Shown: piece by piece, positions 33,916-42,079 of the stretch
Layout: each line of letters begins with the position of its first letter
Position numbering within the stretch: position 1 is the stretch's first letter
Origin: Sphingobacteriia bacterium 28-36-52
Lineage (GTDB): Bacteria; Bacteroidota; Bacteroidia; Chitinophagales; Chitinophagaceae
NCBI GenBank assembly: GCA_002281575.1
Contig: NCGN01000009.1
Coordinates: forward strand, 62,001 to 126,000
Length of the DNA: 64,000 nucleotides
Direction of reading: 5' to 3'
Position numbers and translations under genes: made by a program
Notes under the pieces: generated by a model
What the model saw: only the letters and a program-made list of their open reading frames with translations
Told to the model about the DNA's origin: nothing
The model's database searches: none

Positions 33916-35850
33916 ATGGAGTTTGTTCCTGGTCCTTTACTCAAGAATATTAATAGCCCTGAAGACCTTAAAAAACTCAGCAGAGCTCAGTTACACCAAA
34001 TTTGCAACGAATTAAGACAATATATTATAGATGTTGTTAGTGTGCACGGTGGGCATTTTGCGGCTAGCTTAGGAGTGGTAGAATTATCAGTGGCATTACA
34101 TTATATCTACAATACACCCTATGATCAATTGGTTTGGGATGTAGGCCACCAAGCATATGGTCATAAAATATTAACTGGAAGAAGAGACAATTTTCCTACT
34201 AACCGTAAATACAAAGGATTAAGTGGTTTTCCTAAACGTTCAGAAAGTGAATACGACACATTTGGAGTAGGACACTCTTCTACTTCCATTTCAGCGGCAC
34301 TAGGAATGGCCATTGCAGCCAAGCACAAAGGAGAAAACAGAAAATCGGTGGCCATCATTGGGGATGGTTCCATGACGGCAGGTATGGCTTTTGAAGCAAT
34401 GAACCATGCAGGGGTTGCAGATAGTGATGTACTGATTATTTTGAACGATAACTGCATGAGTATCGACCCCAATGTAGGTGCATTAAAAGAATATTTAACT
34501 GATATCAGCACTTCGCCCACTTACAATAAAGTAAGAGACGAAATTTGGAACCTAATGGGCAAATTACCTGTGGGTAAAAATTTCAGCAGAGAAATGGCTT
34601 CAAAAATGGAAGCCAGCATCAAGGGTGTTGTAAACAAAAGCAGCAATTTATTTGAAGCATTAAAGCTGCGTTATTTTGGTCCAATTGACGGCCATAATAT
34701 TACCAAATTGGTAGACACTTTAAAAGACCTAAGAGAAATACCTGGTCCAAAATTATTGCATATCATTACCACTAAGGGGAAGGGATACGAACTAGCAGAA
34801 AAAGACCAAACCAAGTGGCATGCACCCGGCTTATTCGACAAAACAACGGGAGAGATTTTCAAAAAGAAAATTGATATACCACAACCTCCTAAGTACCAAG
34901 ATGTATTTGGACATACCATGATTGAATTAGCAGAAGCCAACCCCAAAGTAATGGGTGTTACTCCTGCTATGCCTAGCGGGTCATCGCTTAAATTCATGAT
35001 GGATAAAATGCCTGATCGCGCATTTGATGTAGGCATTTGTGAGCAACATGCAGTTACAGTTAGTGCAGGTATGGCTACGCAGGGACTAAGGGTATTCTGT
35101 AATATTTATTCTTCGTTTATGCAACGTGCTTACGACCAAGTGGTACACGATGTTGCATTGCAAAAATTACCTGTTGTATTTTGTTTAGACCGTGCTGGTT
35201 TAGTAGGTGAAGATGGACCTACCCACCATGGTTGTTATGATATTTCTTTCATGCGTTGCATACCCAATTTAGTTATTGCGGCACCCATGAATGAAAAAGA
35301 ATTGCGCAACTTAATGTATACTGCGCAATTGGAAGAAACTAAGTATCCGGTGGTGATTCGTTATCCAAGAGGAGAAGGTGTTATGCCAGAATGGAGAACC
35401 CCTTTTGAAGCCATTGAAATTGGAACAGGTCGTAAGTTAAAAGATGGAAAGGAAGTGGCCATCTTAAGCTTTGGACATCCAGGAAATTTTGCACAAGCTG
35501 CCATTCGTAATTTAAGAACAGAAGGCATAGATCCAGCTCATTATGATATCCGTTTTGTAAAACCAATTGACGAAGCTTTACTACACGAAGTGTTTTGTAA
35601 CTATTCAAAAATTGTAACTGTTGAAGACGGTACGGTTGTAGGTGGATTTGGATCGGCTGTATTAGAATTCATGAACGCTAACGGATACAAAGCCGATGTA
35701 AAAATCTTAGGAATCCCCGATAGATTGGTAGAACACGGAACACCTAAAGAACTACACAGAGAATGCGCTTACGATGCAGAAGGAATTGCAGATGCAGTGC
35801 GGGTGTTGATGAAATCAACAGTGAACATATCTAATAATATATTACAATAA
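33916..35850 (+). CDS. dxs: 1-deoxy-D-xylulose-5-phosphate synthase
   Basis: The 644-residue enzyme joins pyruvate and glyceraldehyde 3-phosphate to start the MEP isoprenoid pathway. The thiamine diphosphate motif GDGSMTAGMAFEAMNHAG...NDNCMSI, DVGHQAYGHKILTGRRD and the transketolase-like second half (VGICEQHAVTVSAGMA, EDGPTHHGCYDISFMR) are complete. Length fits the family. A near-consensus -7 sequence TAAATTTA (33901-33908) precedes it. A hairpin follows the stop. It would supply prenyl precursors, including those for the GGGP synthase at 6915. Confidence 0.97.
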   Translation: MEFVPGPLLKNINSPEDLKKLSRAQLHQICNELRQYIIDVVSVHGGHFAASLGVVELSVALHYIYNTPYDQLVWDVGHQAYGHKILTGRRDNFPTNRKYKGLSGFPKRSESEYDTFGVGHSSTSISAALGMAIAAKHKGENRKSVAIIGDGSMTAGMAFEAMNHAGVADSDVLIILNDNCMSIDPNVGALKEYLTDISTSPTYNKVRDEIWNLMGKLPVGKNFSREMASKMEASIKGVVNKSSNLFEALKLRYFGPIDGHNITKLVDTLKDLREIPGPKLLHIITTKGKGYELAEKDQTKWHAPGLFDKTTGEIFKKKIDIPQPPKYQDVFGHTMIELAEANPKVMGVTPAMPSGSSLKFMMDKMPDRAFDVGICEQHAVTVSAGMATQGLRVFCNIYSSFMQRAYDQVVHDVALQKLPVVFCLDRAGLVGEDGPTHHGCYDISFMRCIPNLVIAAPMNEKELRNLMYTAQLEETKYPVVIRYPRGEGVMPEWRTPFEAIEIGTGRKLKDGKEVAILSFGHPGNFAQAAIRNLRTEGIDPAHYDIRFVKPIDEALLHEVFCNYSKIVTVEDGTVVGGFGSAVLEFMNANGYKADVKILGIPDRLVEHGTPKELHRECAYDAEGIADAVRVLMKSTVNISNNILQ

Positions 35851-35853
35851 ATC

Positions 35854-35887
35854 AAAAAGGGCAATGTTAAAACACTGCCCTTTTTTT
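35854..35887. terminator. Bidirectional terminator between dxs and scpA
   Basis: Arms 35854-35866 and 35873-35885 pair over 13 positions with one mismatch around a 6-base loop, with A residues before and T residues after, so it can stop both the plus-strand dxs and the minus-strand scpA transcripts, which converge here. Confidence 0.85.
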
Positions 35888-36701
35888 ATTCAAAACTTCC
35901 TTCTTGTTCTGTTCTTTCTTCTTCGGTTAAGCCTTCGTCGGCTATATCAGCTTCGCGGTTTTCATTCCATTCTACAATGAAATTATTCATGCCTTGGCCT
36001 ACCAATAATTTCATGTATTTCTGTTGAGACAATTCTAAAATAGACAAGAATAAGAAAATGGCGTGAATTCGGTCTTCACAAATTTCAAATACTTTTTCAA
36101 AAGCAACCGTCTTTTCTCTACCCACAAAATCGAGCATATAGTCTCTACTGCCTTCCATGGTATAGTTGTAACGCACAACTGTATGAACAGGTTTGTTTTG
36201 TCTATCATGTACGCGCTGCATTACTTTTTCAAAAGCCTTCATTAACTTGAATAAAGTAATATTCTGTATTTCAGTTCCTTCAGATGCTTCCTCCCCAATA
36301 GAGGAGATTTCTCTTTGCAAATTCCCTCTCTTCACCATCAACATACGCATGGCTTCCATCTCGGCCATTTGCACTGCAGCTTCTTTGAATTTTTTGTATT
36401 CCAGAATTTTATCAATCAATTCTTGACGTGGATCTATTTCATTACCAGAAGCATCAATTTCTTTTCTTGGCAACAACAATCTTGCTTTGATGCGCATTAA
36501 AGTAGACACAAATAAAATGAACTCAGAACTCAATTCAATATTCAGCTTTTCAGATCCATGAATGAAATCTAAAAAGTCGTTAATGATTTTAGTGATGGGA
36601 ATATTATAGATATCTAGTTCATCTCTTTCTATAAAGAACAACAAAAGGTCAAAAGGGCCTTCAAACTGATCTAGTTTAATTTGATAGTTTACAGTACTCA
36701 C
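35886..36701 (-). CDS. scpA: Segregation and condensation protein A
   Basis: The 271-residue protein is ScpA, the kleisin of the bacterial SMC condensin complex: N-terminal IKLDQFEGPFDLLLFFIERDELDIYNIPI and IIFVST-type SSEFILFVSTLMRIKARLLLP are family signatures, and the C-terminal winged-helix part is present. It starts with GTG. ScpB is not adjacent. It is followed on the minus strand by the terminator with dxs. It organises chromosomes together with SMC and ScpB. Confidence 0.93.
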   Translation of the reverse strand: MSTVNYQIKLDQFEGPFDLLLFFIERDELDIYNIPITKIINDFLDFIHGSEKLNIELSSEFILFVSTLMRIKARLLLPRKEIDASGNEIDPRQELIDKILEYKKFKEAAVQMAEMEAMRMLMVKRGNLQREISSIGEEASEGTEIQNITLFKLMKAFEKVMQRVHDRQNKPVHTVVRYNYTMEGSRDYMLDFVGREKTVAFEKVFEICEDRIHAIFLFLSILELSQQKYMKLLVGQGMNNFIVEWNENREADIADEGLTEEERTEQEGSFE

Positions 36702-36726
36702 GTTCCGGTTTTTTACAAAGAAAAGA

Positions 36727-36752
36727 AAACAGGGCCTATTTTAGCCCTGTTT
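36727..36752 (-). terminator. Rho-independent terminator after mscL
   Basis: Arms 36727-36735 and 36744-36752 pair perfectly over nine bases around an 8-base loop. On the minus strand a T-rich run follows the hairpin, as expected 27 bases past the mscL stop. A one-mismatch DnaA box (TTATCCACC, 36762-36770) lies just before it. Confidence 0.75.
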
Positions 36753-36778
36753 CAAGAATAGTTATCCACCAAAATACC

Positions 36779-37222
36779 TTAATTCACTTTTTTGAGTGAA
36801 TCCCTTATTTCAGCAAGTAGTTTTTCTGTTTCCGTTGGGCCTGGAGGAGGTGCTGGTTGGGCAGGCGCTTCTGCTTTCTTCAACTTATTCAATGCCTTTA
36901 TTACCATAAATACGGCAAATGCCACTATTACAAAGTCAATCAAATTAGTGATAAACTCCCCATATTTTATTGAGACTTCGGTAACGGCAGGGGTAACCAC
37001 CGTGCCTGCAGCATCTTTAACTACATCAACCGCTTGCTGTAACACCCATTTTTTATCATTAAAATCAACTCCACCAGTTAGCATACCAACCAATGGCATA
37101 ATGATTCCATCCACAAAGGAAGTAACTATTTTTCCAAAGGATACCCCCATTACAAATGCTACAGCTGTATCTACTAAATTGCCTCTTACGGCAAACTCTT
37201 TGAATTCTTTAATCATACCCAT
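36779..37222 (-). CDS. mscL: Large-conductance mechanosensitive channel
   Basis: The 147-residue protein matches MscL: N-terminal IKEFKEFAVRGNLVDTAVAFVMG, first helix with GKIVTSFVDGIIMPLVG, a loop and a second helix (LIDFVIVAFAVFMVIKALN), then a charged, Pro-rich end. It opens under sudden osmotic down-shock to release solutes. Translation may start at Met1 or Met3 (37216). It lies 28 bases after a polyphosphate kinase gene on the same strand. Confidence 0.95.
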   Translation of the reverse strand: MGMIKEFKEFAVRGNLVDTAVAFVMGVSFGKIVTSFVDGIIMPLVGMLTGGVDFNDKKWVLQQAVDVVKDAAGTVVTPAVTEVSIKYGEFITNLIDFVIVAFAVFMVIKALNKLKKAEAPAQPAPPPGPTETEKLLAEIRDSLKKVN

Positions 37223-37250
37223 AATAAAAAAATTTATACCTGAAATATAG

Positions 37251-37997
37251 TTATTTCTTCAAACCTGGGAAACGCATTTTTAAATTTTTTAATGTAGTTA
37301 GAATCGTTTCGGCTACTAAATATTCTTTGTACCAGTTTTGATCGGAGGGAATTATATGCCAAGGCACTTTGTTGCATTTATTAAAGCAATCTTCATATAC
37401 CCGCATATATTGATTCCATAGTTTGGCTTCCACTAAATCTTGCTCATTGTATTTCCATTGCTTTGTTTTATCTTCTAATCTTTCTAATAATCGTTGATTC
37501 TGTTCTTCTGGACTAATATGTAAATAAAATTTTAGAATATGGGTATGATTATGCACTTCCAGCATTTCTTCAAAATCGTTGATGGCTTTCATTCTTTTAA
37601 TAGCCAAAGCATCATCGCACCATTTATGTACCCTGGTAATTAATACATCTTCATAATGAGACCGATTAAATACTTGAATCATGCCTTTAGATGGGGCATG
37701 CATATGTATTCTCCATAAAAAATCGTGCGACAGCTCTTTTGTAGAGGGGGCTTTAAAAGATTCTACCTGAACGCCTTGTGGATTCATTACGCCAAATACA
37801 TCTCTGATTAGCCCATCCTTTCCACTGGCATCCATTCCTTGTATAACAATCAGTAAAGAGTACTTTGATTCTGCATATAATAAATTTTGCAACTCGGTAA
37901 GATCTTGCAAAATCAAAGCAGTTTTTGCCTTTGTTTTTTCTTTGTTGAATTGCTTGGGAGCCTTCGTACTAATTTTACTTAAGCGAACTGTTTGCAT
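37251..37997 (-). CDS. Polyphosphate kinase 2 family protein
   Basis: The 248-residue protein has the PPK2 core: Walker A-like GMDASGKDG, the conserved FKAPSTKELSHDFLWRIH segment, a second motif NRSHYEDVLITRVH and the lid with ERLEDKTKQWKYN. These enzymes move phosphate between polyphosphate and nucleotides. It is a single-domain form. The direction of catalysis (AMP or ADP acceptor) cannot be told by eye. It is followed by mscL 28 bases downstream. Confidence 0.92.
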   Translation of the reverse strand: MQTVRLSKISTKAPKQFNKEKTKAKTALILQDLTELQNLLYAESKYSLLIVIQGMDASGKDGLIRDVFGVMNPQGVQVESFKAPSTKELSHDFLWRIHMHAPSKGMIQVFNRSHYEDVLITRVHKWCDDALAIKRMKAINDFEEMLEVHNHTHILKFYLHISPEEQNQRLLERLEDKTKQWKYNEQDLVEAKLWNQYMRVYEDCFNKCNKVPWHIIPSDQNWYKEYLVAETILTTLKNLKMRFPGLKK

Positions 37998-38064
37998 AAT
38001 TCATTGTTTACTTAAATGTATTGATTTAGAACCGTAAAAACGGCATCTTTGATAAAATTTGACT

Positions 38065-38931
38065 GTGCAAAAGCAATTACTGAATTGGTTCATTTTTAGT
38101 TTACTCTGTCTTATTTGGGGCAGTTCTTTCATATTAATGAAAGGAGGCATGAATGTATTAAGCCCCTATCAGGTTGCTTCCATTCGTATTATTAGTGCGG
38201 GGCTGGTGTTATTGCCATTTGCATTAAAAGCTTTACGCAATATTCCTAAGGAAAAAAGAGGCGTAGTGGTATTATCTGGTTTATTGGGAAGTTTTTTTCC
38301 TGCTTATTTATTTTGCATTGCAGAAACAAAAATTGACAGTGCCTTGGCAGGCATCATGAATGCTTTAACCCCACTATTTGTTATATTAACAGGCATTTCC
38401 TTCTTTCAGCTGAAAGTAAAAAAAATGCAATTAATAGGAATTATTGTAGGTTTCATTGGATTGTCTTTACTAGTAGCGGCAGGGTCCAATATAAGTTTAG
38501 AATACTTTTCTTATTCTTTGCTGGTATTATTGGCCACATTATTTTATGGCATTAATGTAAATATGGTAGGCAAACATATGCAAGGCATTGGCTCTTTAGA
38601 AATTGCATCAATGGCATTTGTATTTTTACTTATTCCTTGTTCAATTATTTTGTACTTCACCGGTTATTTTGCACTACCCTTAACCGAAGACGCTTATTTG
38701 CTCTCTACAGGTGCATCTGCAGTTTTAGGCATTTTTGGTACTGCAGTGGCTTCCGTTTTATTTTATATGTTGGTAAAGAGAGCTGGCGCATTATTTGCTT
38801 CCATGGTAACATATGGAATACCCTTTGTAGCCATTGGCTGGGGCATTTGGGGCGGCGAACAGGTAAACCTTATTCAGGTTACCTGCTGCGGAATTATTTT
38901 AGTGGGGGTTTATTTAGCCAATAAGAAATAA
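38065..38931 (+). CDS. EamA/DMT-family membrane transporter
   Basis: The 288-residue protein has ten hydrophobic helices in two EamA halves (GSSFILMKGGMNVL, then a second half with GISFFQLKVKK and MLVKRAGALFAS). These transporters move small metabolites or amino acids; the cargo cannot be predicted. The start is GTG 38065; a TTG at 38059 is possible but less likely because a TTTG promoter-like sequence directly precedes the GTG. Its stop abuts frr (convergent) with no gap. Confidence 0.85.
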   Translation: MQKQLLNWFIFSLLCLIWGSSFILMKGGMNVLSPYQVASIRIISAGLVLLPFALKALRNIPKEKRGVVVLSGLLGSFFPAYLFCIAETKIDSALAGIMNALTPLFVILTGISFFQLKVKKMQLIGIIVGFIGLSLLVAAGSNISLEYFSYSLLVLLATLFYGINVNMVGKHMQGIGSLEIASMAFVFLLIPCSIILYFTGYFALPLTEDAYLLSTGASAVLGIFGTAVASVLFYMLVKRAGALFASMVTYGIPFVAIGWGIWGGEQVNLIQVTCCGIILVGVYLANKK

Positions 38932-39495
38932 TTAAACGGTCATCATTTCTTTTTCTTTGTTAGCCAAATGTTTTTCTACCAAAGCAATATGCTTATCTGT
39001 TAATTCTTGGATCTCTTTTTCTGCATCTTTGGCTGCGTCTTCGCTTAAGCCATCTTTCTGTAATTTCTTCACGTCTTCAATAGCGTCTCTGCGGATATTT
39101 CTAATGGCCACTTTTGCCTGCTCTCCTTCTCCACCAGCTTTCTTCACCAATTCCTTTCTTCTTTCTTCGGTTAATGGTGGCATAAACAACCTAATTTGAA
39201 CCCCGTCATTCTGAGGCGTTATGCCAATATTAGCTGCCATAATAGAACGCTCTATTAATGCCAACATATTCTTTTCCCATGGCTGTATACTGATGGTTCT
39301 GGCATCTAAAACAGTAATATTAGCTACTTGTGCAATAGGGGTAGGTGATCCATAATAGTCTACATTAATCCCATCTAACATATTTGGGTTGGCTTTTCCT
39401 GCTCTAATTTTAACTAGCTCCACTTCTAAGTGCGCAATGGCTTTTTTCATGGTATCCGTAGCATCATCTATGATCATTCCTAATTCTTCAGACAT
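38932..39495 (-). CDS. frr: Ribosome recycling factor
   Basis: The 187-residue protein is RRF: IRAGKANPNMLDGINVDYYG, IQPWEKNMLALIERSIMAANIGITPQNDG, and the C-terminal helix with QELTDKHIALVEKHLANKEKEMM. It splits ribosomes after termination together with EF-G. It has its own -7 promoter element upstream and converges on the EamA gene with no spacing. The usual neighbour pyrH is not next to it here. Confidence 0.97.
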   Translation of the reverse strand: MSEELGMIIDDATDTMKKAIAHLEVELVKIRAGKANPNMLDGINVDYYGSPTPIAQVANITVLDARTISIQPWEKNMLALIERSIMAANIGITPQNDGVQIRLFMPPLTEERRKELVKKAGGEGEQAKVAIRNIRRDAIEDVKKLQKDGLSEDAAKDAEKEIQELTDKHIALVEKHLANKEKEMMTV

Positions 39496-39514
39496 AATTA
39501 AAATTTAAGTGGGG

Positions 39515-39522
39515 CAAATTTA
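39515..39522 (-). promoter_or_regulatory. -7 promoter element upstream of frr
   Basis: Plus-strand CAAATTTA is TAAATTTG on the minus strand, an exact TAnnTTTG match. It ends 20 bases before the frr start, giving a short but normal leader. Confidence 0.5.
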
Positions 39523-39585
39523 ATAAATGAATCCATACTTTATGCATTAAATGCTTTTATCTTCGCCGTAAATTACCGAATTTGT

Positions 39586-40428
39586 ATGGCAAGTATAGCT
39601 GATTTAAAAAGCACTGCAACCCAAGTTAGAAGAGACATCGTGCGCATGGTGCACGGGGTTCAAAGCGGTCATCCAGGTGGATCATTGGGATGTACCGATG
39701 TAGTAACTGCACTCTATTTCCATAGTATGAAGCACGATGTTCATTTTAACATGGATGGAAAACAAGAAGACCTGTTCTTTTTGTCGAATGGACATATTTC
39801 TCCTTTGTATTATTCTGTGTTGGCGCGTGCTGGCTATTTTGAAGTTAAAGAATTGGCCAGTTTTAGAAAAATTAATACGCGTTTACAAGGGCATCCTACT
39901 ACCCACGAACATTTACCTGGGGTTCGTATTGCCAGTGGTTCATTGGGTCAAGGGATGAGCGTGGCTGTAGGCGCAGCACTCACCAAGAAATTAAACCAAG
40001 ACCCGCATTTGGTTTTTTCATTACATGGCGACGGTGAATTACAGGAAGGACAAATTTGGGAAGCAGTAATGTTTGCTTCTCACAATAAAGTAGACAACCT
40101 TATAAGTATAGTAGATTTGAATGGCCAACAAATTGACGGACCTACCAGCAAAGTATTGTCTTTGGGCAATTTACGCAGTAAGTTTGAAGCTTTTGATTGG
40201 ACGGTGCTAGACATGGATGGAAACGATATGGATAGCGTGGTATCTGTATTAGACAAAGCCAAGTCAATGACTGGAAATGGTAAACCCATCTGCATTTTAA
40301 TGAAAACAGAAATGGGTAAAGGGGTTGATTTTATGGAAGGCAGCCACGAATGGCATGGAATTGCACCAAGCGACGAGCAGTTGGCTAAAGCATTGGCTCA
40401 ATTACCAGAAACTTTAGGAGATTATTAA
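39586..40428 (+). CDS. Transketolase, N-terminal subunit only
   Basis: The 280-residue protein is the thiamine diphosphate-binding half of a split transketolase: SGHPGGSLGCTDV, and GDGELQEGQIWEAVMFAS with NGQQIDGPT supply the metal-diphosphate site. The C-terminal (pyrimidine) half that such enzymes need is not next to it; the next gene is on the other strand. It would act in the pentose phosphate pathway with a partner encoded elsewhere. A terminator follows inside the end of the neighbouring gene. Confidence 0.9.
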   Translation: MASIADLKSTATQVRRDIVRMVHGVQSGHPGGSLGCTDVVTALYFHSMKHDVHFNMDGKQEDLFFLSNGHISPLYYSVLARAGYFEVKELASFRKINTRLQGHPTTHEHLPGVRIASGSLGQGMSVAVGAALTKKLNQDPHLVFSLHGDGELQEGQIWEAVMFASHNKVDNLISIVDLNGQQIDGPTSKVLSLGNLRSKFEAFDWTVLDMDGNDMDSVVSVLDKAKSMTGNGKPICILMKTEMGKGVDFMEGSHEWHGIAPSDEQLAKALAQLPETLGDY

Positions 40429-40456
40429 AATATCAACCATCTAGGTTTTTAACTAA

Positions 40457-41662
40457 TTAAGTGCGCAGCTCAAAAGGTTGCGCACTTGTTTTTTGCGCAG
40501 TAACCCAAGCAGCAGTAAAGGAAATAGCAGTAACGGTCAACAACACCAATAGAAAGTCTAGTGGCAATGTTTTTACTGGATAATAATCAATGATAAATGT
40601 GGATCCGCCCAATTTAATTAAGTGGAATTGTTCTTGTACCCAGCATATTCCCCCTCCTAGCACAATGCCGGCGCCTGCTCCAATTGCTGCAAGCAATAAT
40701 CCTTCTAACAAAAAAATATTCCTAATTCTATTACTAGAAGCACCAAGCGCCCTCAATACTGCAATGTCTTTTTGTTTTTCCAACACCAACATACTCAATG
40801 CACCAATCATATTAAATGCAGCCACTACTAGAATTAAAGAAAGTATGCCATAGATCACCCATTTTTCTAGTTGCATAACTGAATACAAAGAAGCGTTTTG
40901 TTGGTACCTGGTTTGTATTTGAACTTGTTTGCCTAATACCGTTTGTAATTGCTTTACTAGATTGCTATTGTTTTCTTTTGCATTGATTTCGATGGCACTG
41001 TATTCATTGGGTTTTAGCCCCAACATATACTGTACAAATGCCAAATTGGTGAATGCATATTTATTGTCAAATTCTTGTTGCACAATAAATGCACCTGAAG
41101 GTATCACTGAAAAAGAATTCAATCCATCTCCAGTTAATAAATTCCCACTCCGATTAGGAAAATATAAAGTAGCTGCTTCAAAAACTTTCTCGGTATTTAT
41201 TCCAGCAGCGTTTTCAATTCCGCCACCCATAACAATTCCAGGGATATTGGCATTACCCAATTCAAAACTTCCTCTTCTGATATATTGTTGAATAGGGTTT
41301 ACTTGAGTATAATTATTCTCCACCCCTTTTATGGTAACTATTGTTTGATATGCACCTGTTAATAGTGCTTTTTCTTCTGCTACAAAACTGTACGCTTTTA
41401 TATCTTCTATACCCTTTAATTGACTTGCTTGTACAGAACTTAATTCAAACGTTTTTCCTTTAACAGGAACTACTTTATAGGCAGGATAAAAATCTCCATA
41501 CAACCCTTTCACTAAGTCTTCAAATCCATTAAATACACTTAGAATTATAATTAAAGAGGCAGTACCAACCGCTATTGCTGTGATGGCTATCCATGCAATA
41601 ATATTGATTGCATTGGTGGTTTTTTTAGAGCGAAAATAGCGCCAGGCAAATAGCAGGTTCAT
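40457..41662 (-). CDS. LolC/LolE-like ABC permease (FtsX family)
   Basis: The 401-residue protein has four helices: one N-terminal (IAWIAITAIAVGTASLIIIL), a large extracytoplasmic part, and three C-terminal helices with AALGASSNRIR-like VLRALGASSNRIRNIFLLEGLLLA, the FtsX/LolC pattern of lipoprotein-releasing permeases. No ATPase or second permease is next to it. It overlaps the rbfA stop by 4 bases. The C-terminal codons also form one arm of a terminator for the opposite transketolase gene. Confidence 0.85.
   Translation of the reverse strand: MNLLFAWRYFRSKKTTNAINIIAWIAITAIAVGTASLIIILSVFNGFEDLVKGLYGDFYPAYKVVPVKGKTFELSSVQASQLKGIEDIKAYSFVAEEKALLTGAYQTIVTIKGVENNYTQVNPIQQYIRRGSFELGNANIPGIVMGGGIENAAGINTEKVFEAATLYFPNRSGNLLTGDGLNSFSVIPSGAFIVQQEFDNKYAFTNLAFVQYMLGLKPNEYSAIEINAKENNSNLVKQLQTVLGKQVQIQTRYQQNASLYSVMQLEKWVIYGILSLILVVAAFNMIGALSMLVLEKQKDIAVLRALGASSNRIRNIFLLEGLLLAAIGAGAGIVLGGGICWVQEQFHLIKLGGSTFIIDYYPVKTLPLDFLLVLLTVTAISFTAAWVTAQKTSAQPFELRT
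40459..40494 (+). terminator. Terminator of the transketolase gene inside the lolC-like gene end
   Basis: Arms 40459-40467 and 40479-40487 pair perfectly over nine bases, followed by a T-run (40489-40494). The hairpin lies within the last codons of the convergent permease gene and stands 30 bases beyond the transketolase stop. Confidence 0.75.
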
Positions 41663-42018
41663 TCGCCTTTCTCATTTATTTTCTTAAATACTTCTTCCAT
41701 TTTAAATACATAATCTAAGGTATCGTCATTATAAAAATGAATAACCGGAATTCTTCTAAGCTGGTGCTTCATTTTATCGGCCAACTCTTTCTTAATTTCC
41801 CAAGCTTTAGATTCAATTTTCTTCATTACCGCCGCCGGGTCCTTTACTTGAAACAAACTCAAATAAACCCTTGCTTCAAGCAAGTCTGGTGTTACTTTAA
41901 CACTCGCTATAGAGACCATTCCCCCATCTATCATAGATAGGTTTAATCTTCTGAATATATCATTGAATTGTTCTTGTAATGCTCCGGCTACCTGCCGCTG
42001 TCTTTTTCCTTCCTCCAT
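41659..42018 (-). CDS. rbfA: Ribosome-binding factor A
   Basis: I start at ATG 42018 (MEEGKRQRQVAG), giving 119 residues, the usual RbfA length; a longer frame adds 17 residues that lack family similarity. The KH-like domain is complete with RQRQVAGALQEQF, ISIASVKVTPDLLEARVYLSLF and RRIPVIHFYNDDTLDYVFKMEEVFKKI. It matures 16S rRNA and the 30S subunit. It overlaps the permease start by 4 bases and is divergent from the MsbA-like gene. Confidence 0.95.
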   Translation of the reverse strand: MEEGKRQRQVAGALQEQFNDIFRRLNLSMIDGGMVSIASVKVTPDLLEARVYLSLFQVKDPAAVMKKIESKAWEIKKELADKMKHQLRRIPVIHFYNDDTLDYVFKMEEVFKKINEKGE

Positions 42019-42079
42019 AATATCAAGGTTTATGGGTGTAAAATTAGTTACTTTGCCTTGTTTCACCATTTATTCCTGT

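Noticed and set aside
36762..36770. Single DnaA-like box near mscL
   Set aside because: It is isolated with one mismatch and lies between a terminator and a coding end, so chance is the simplest explanation.
42043..42052. Possible TTACTTTG -7 element before the MsbA-like gene
   Set aside because: It differs from TAnnTTTG in a key base and lies within the antisense upstream frame of rbfA, so it is too weak to call.
41963..42079. N-terminal extension of the MsbA-like exporter
   Set aside because: These codons are antisense to the start of rbfA, carry no signal or helix typical of exporters, and the family start is at 42080.
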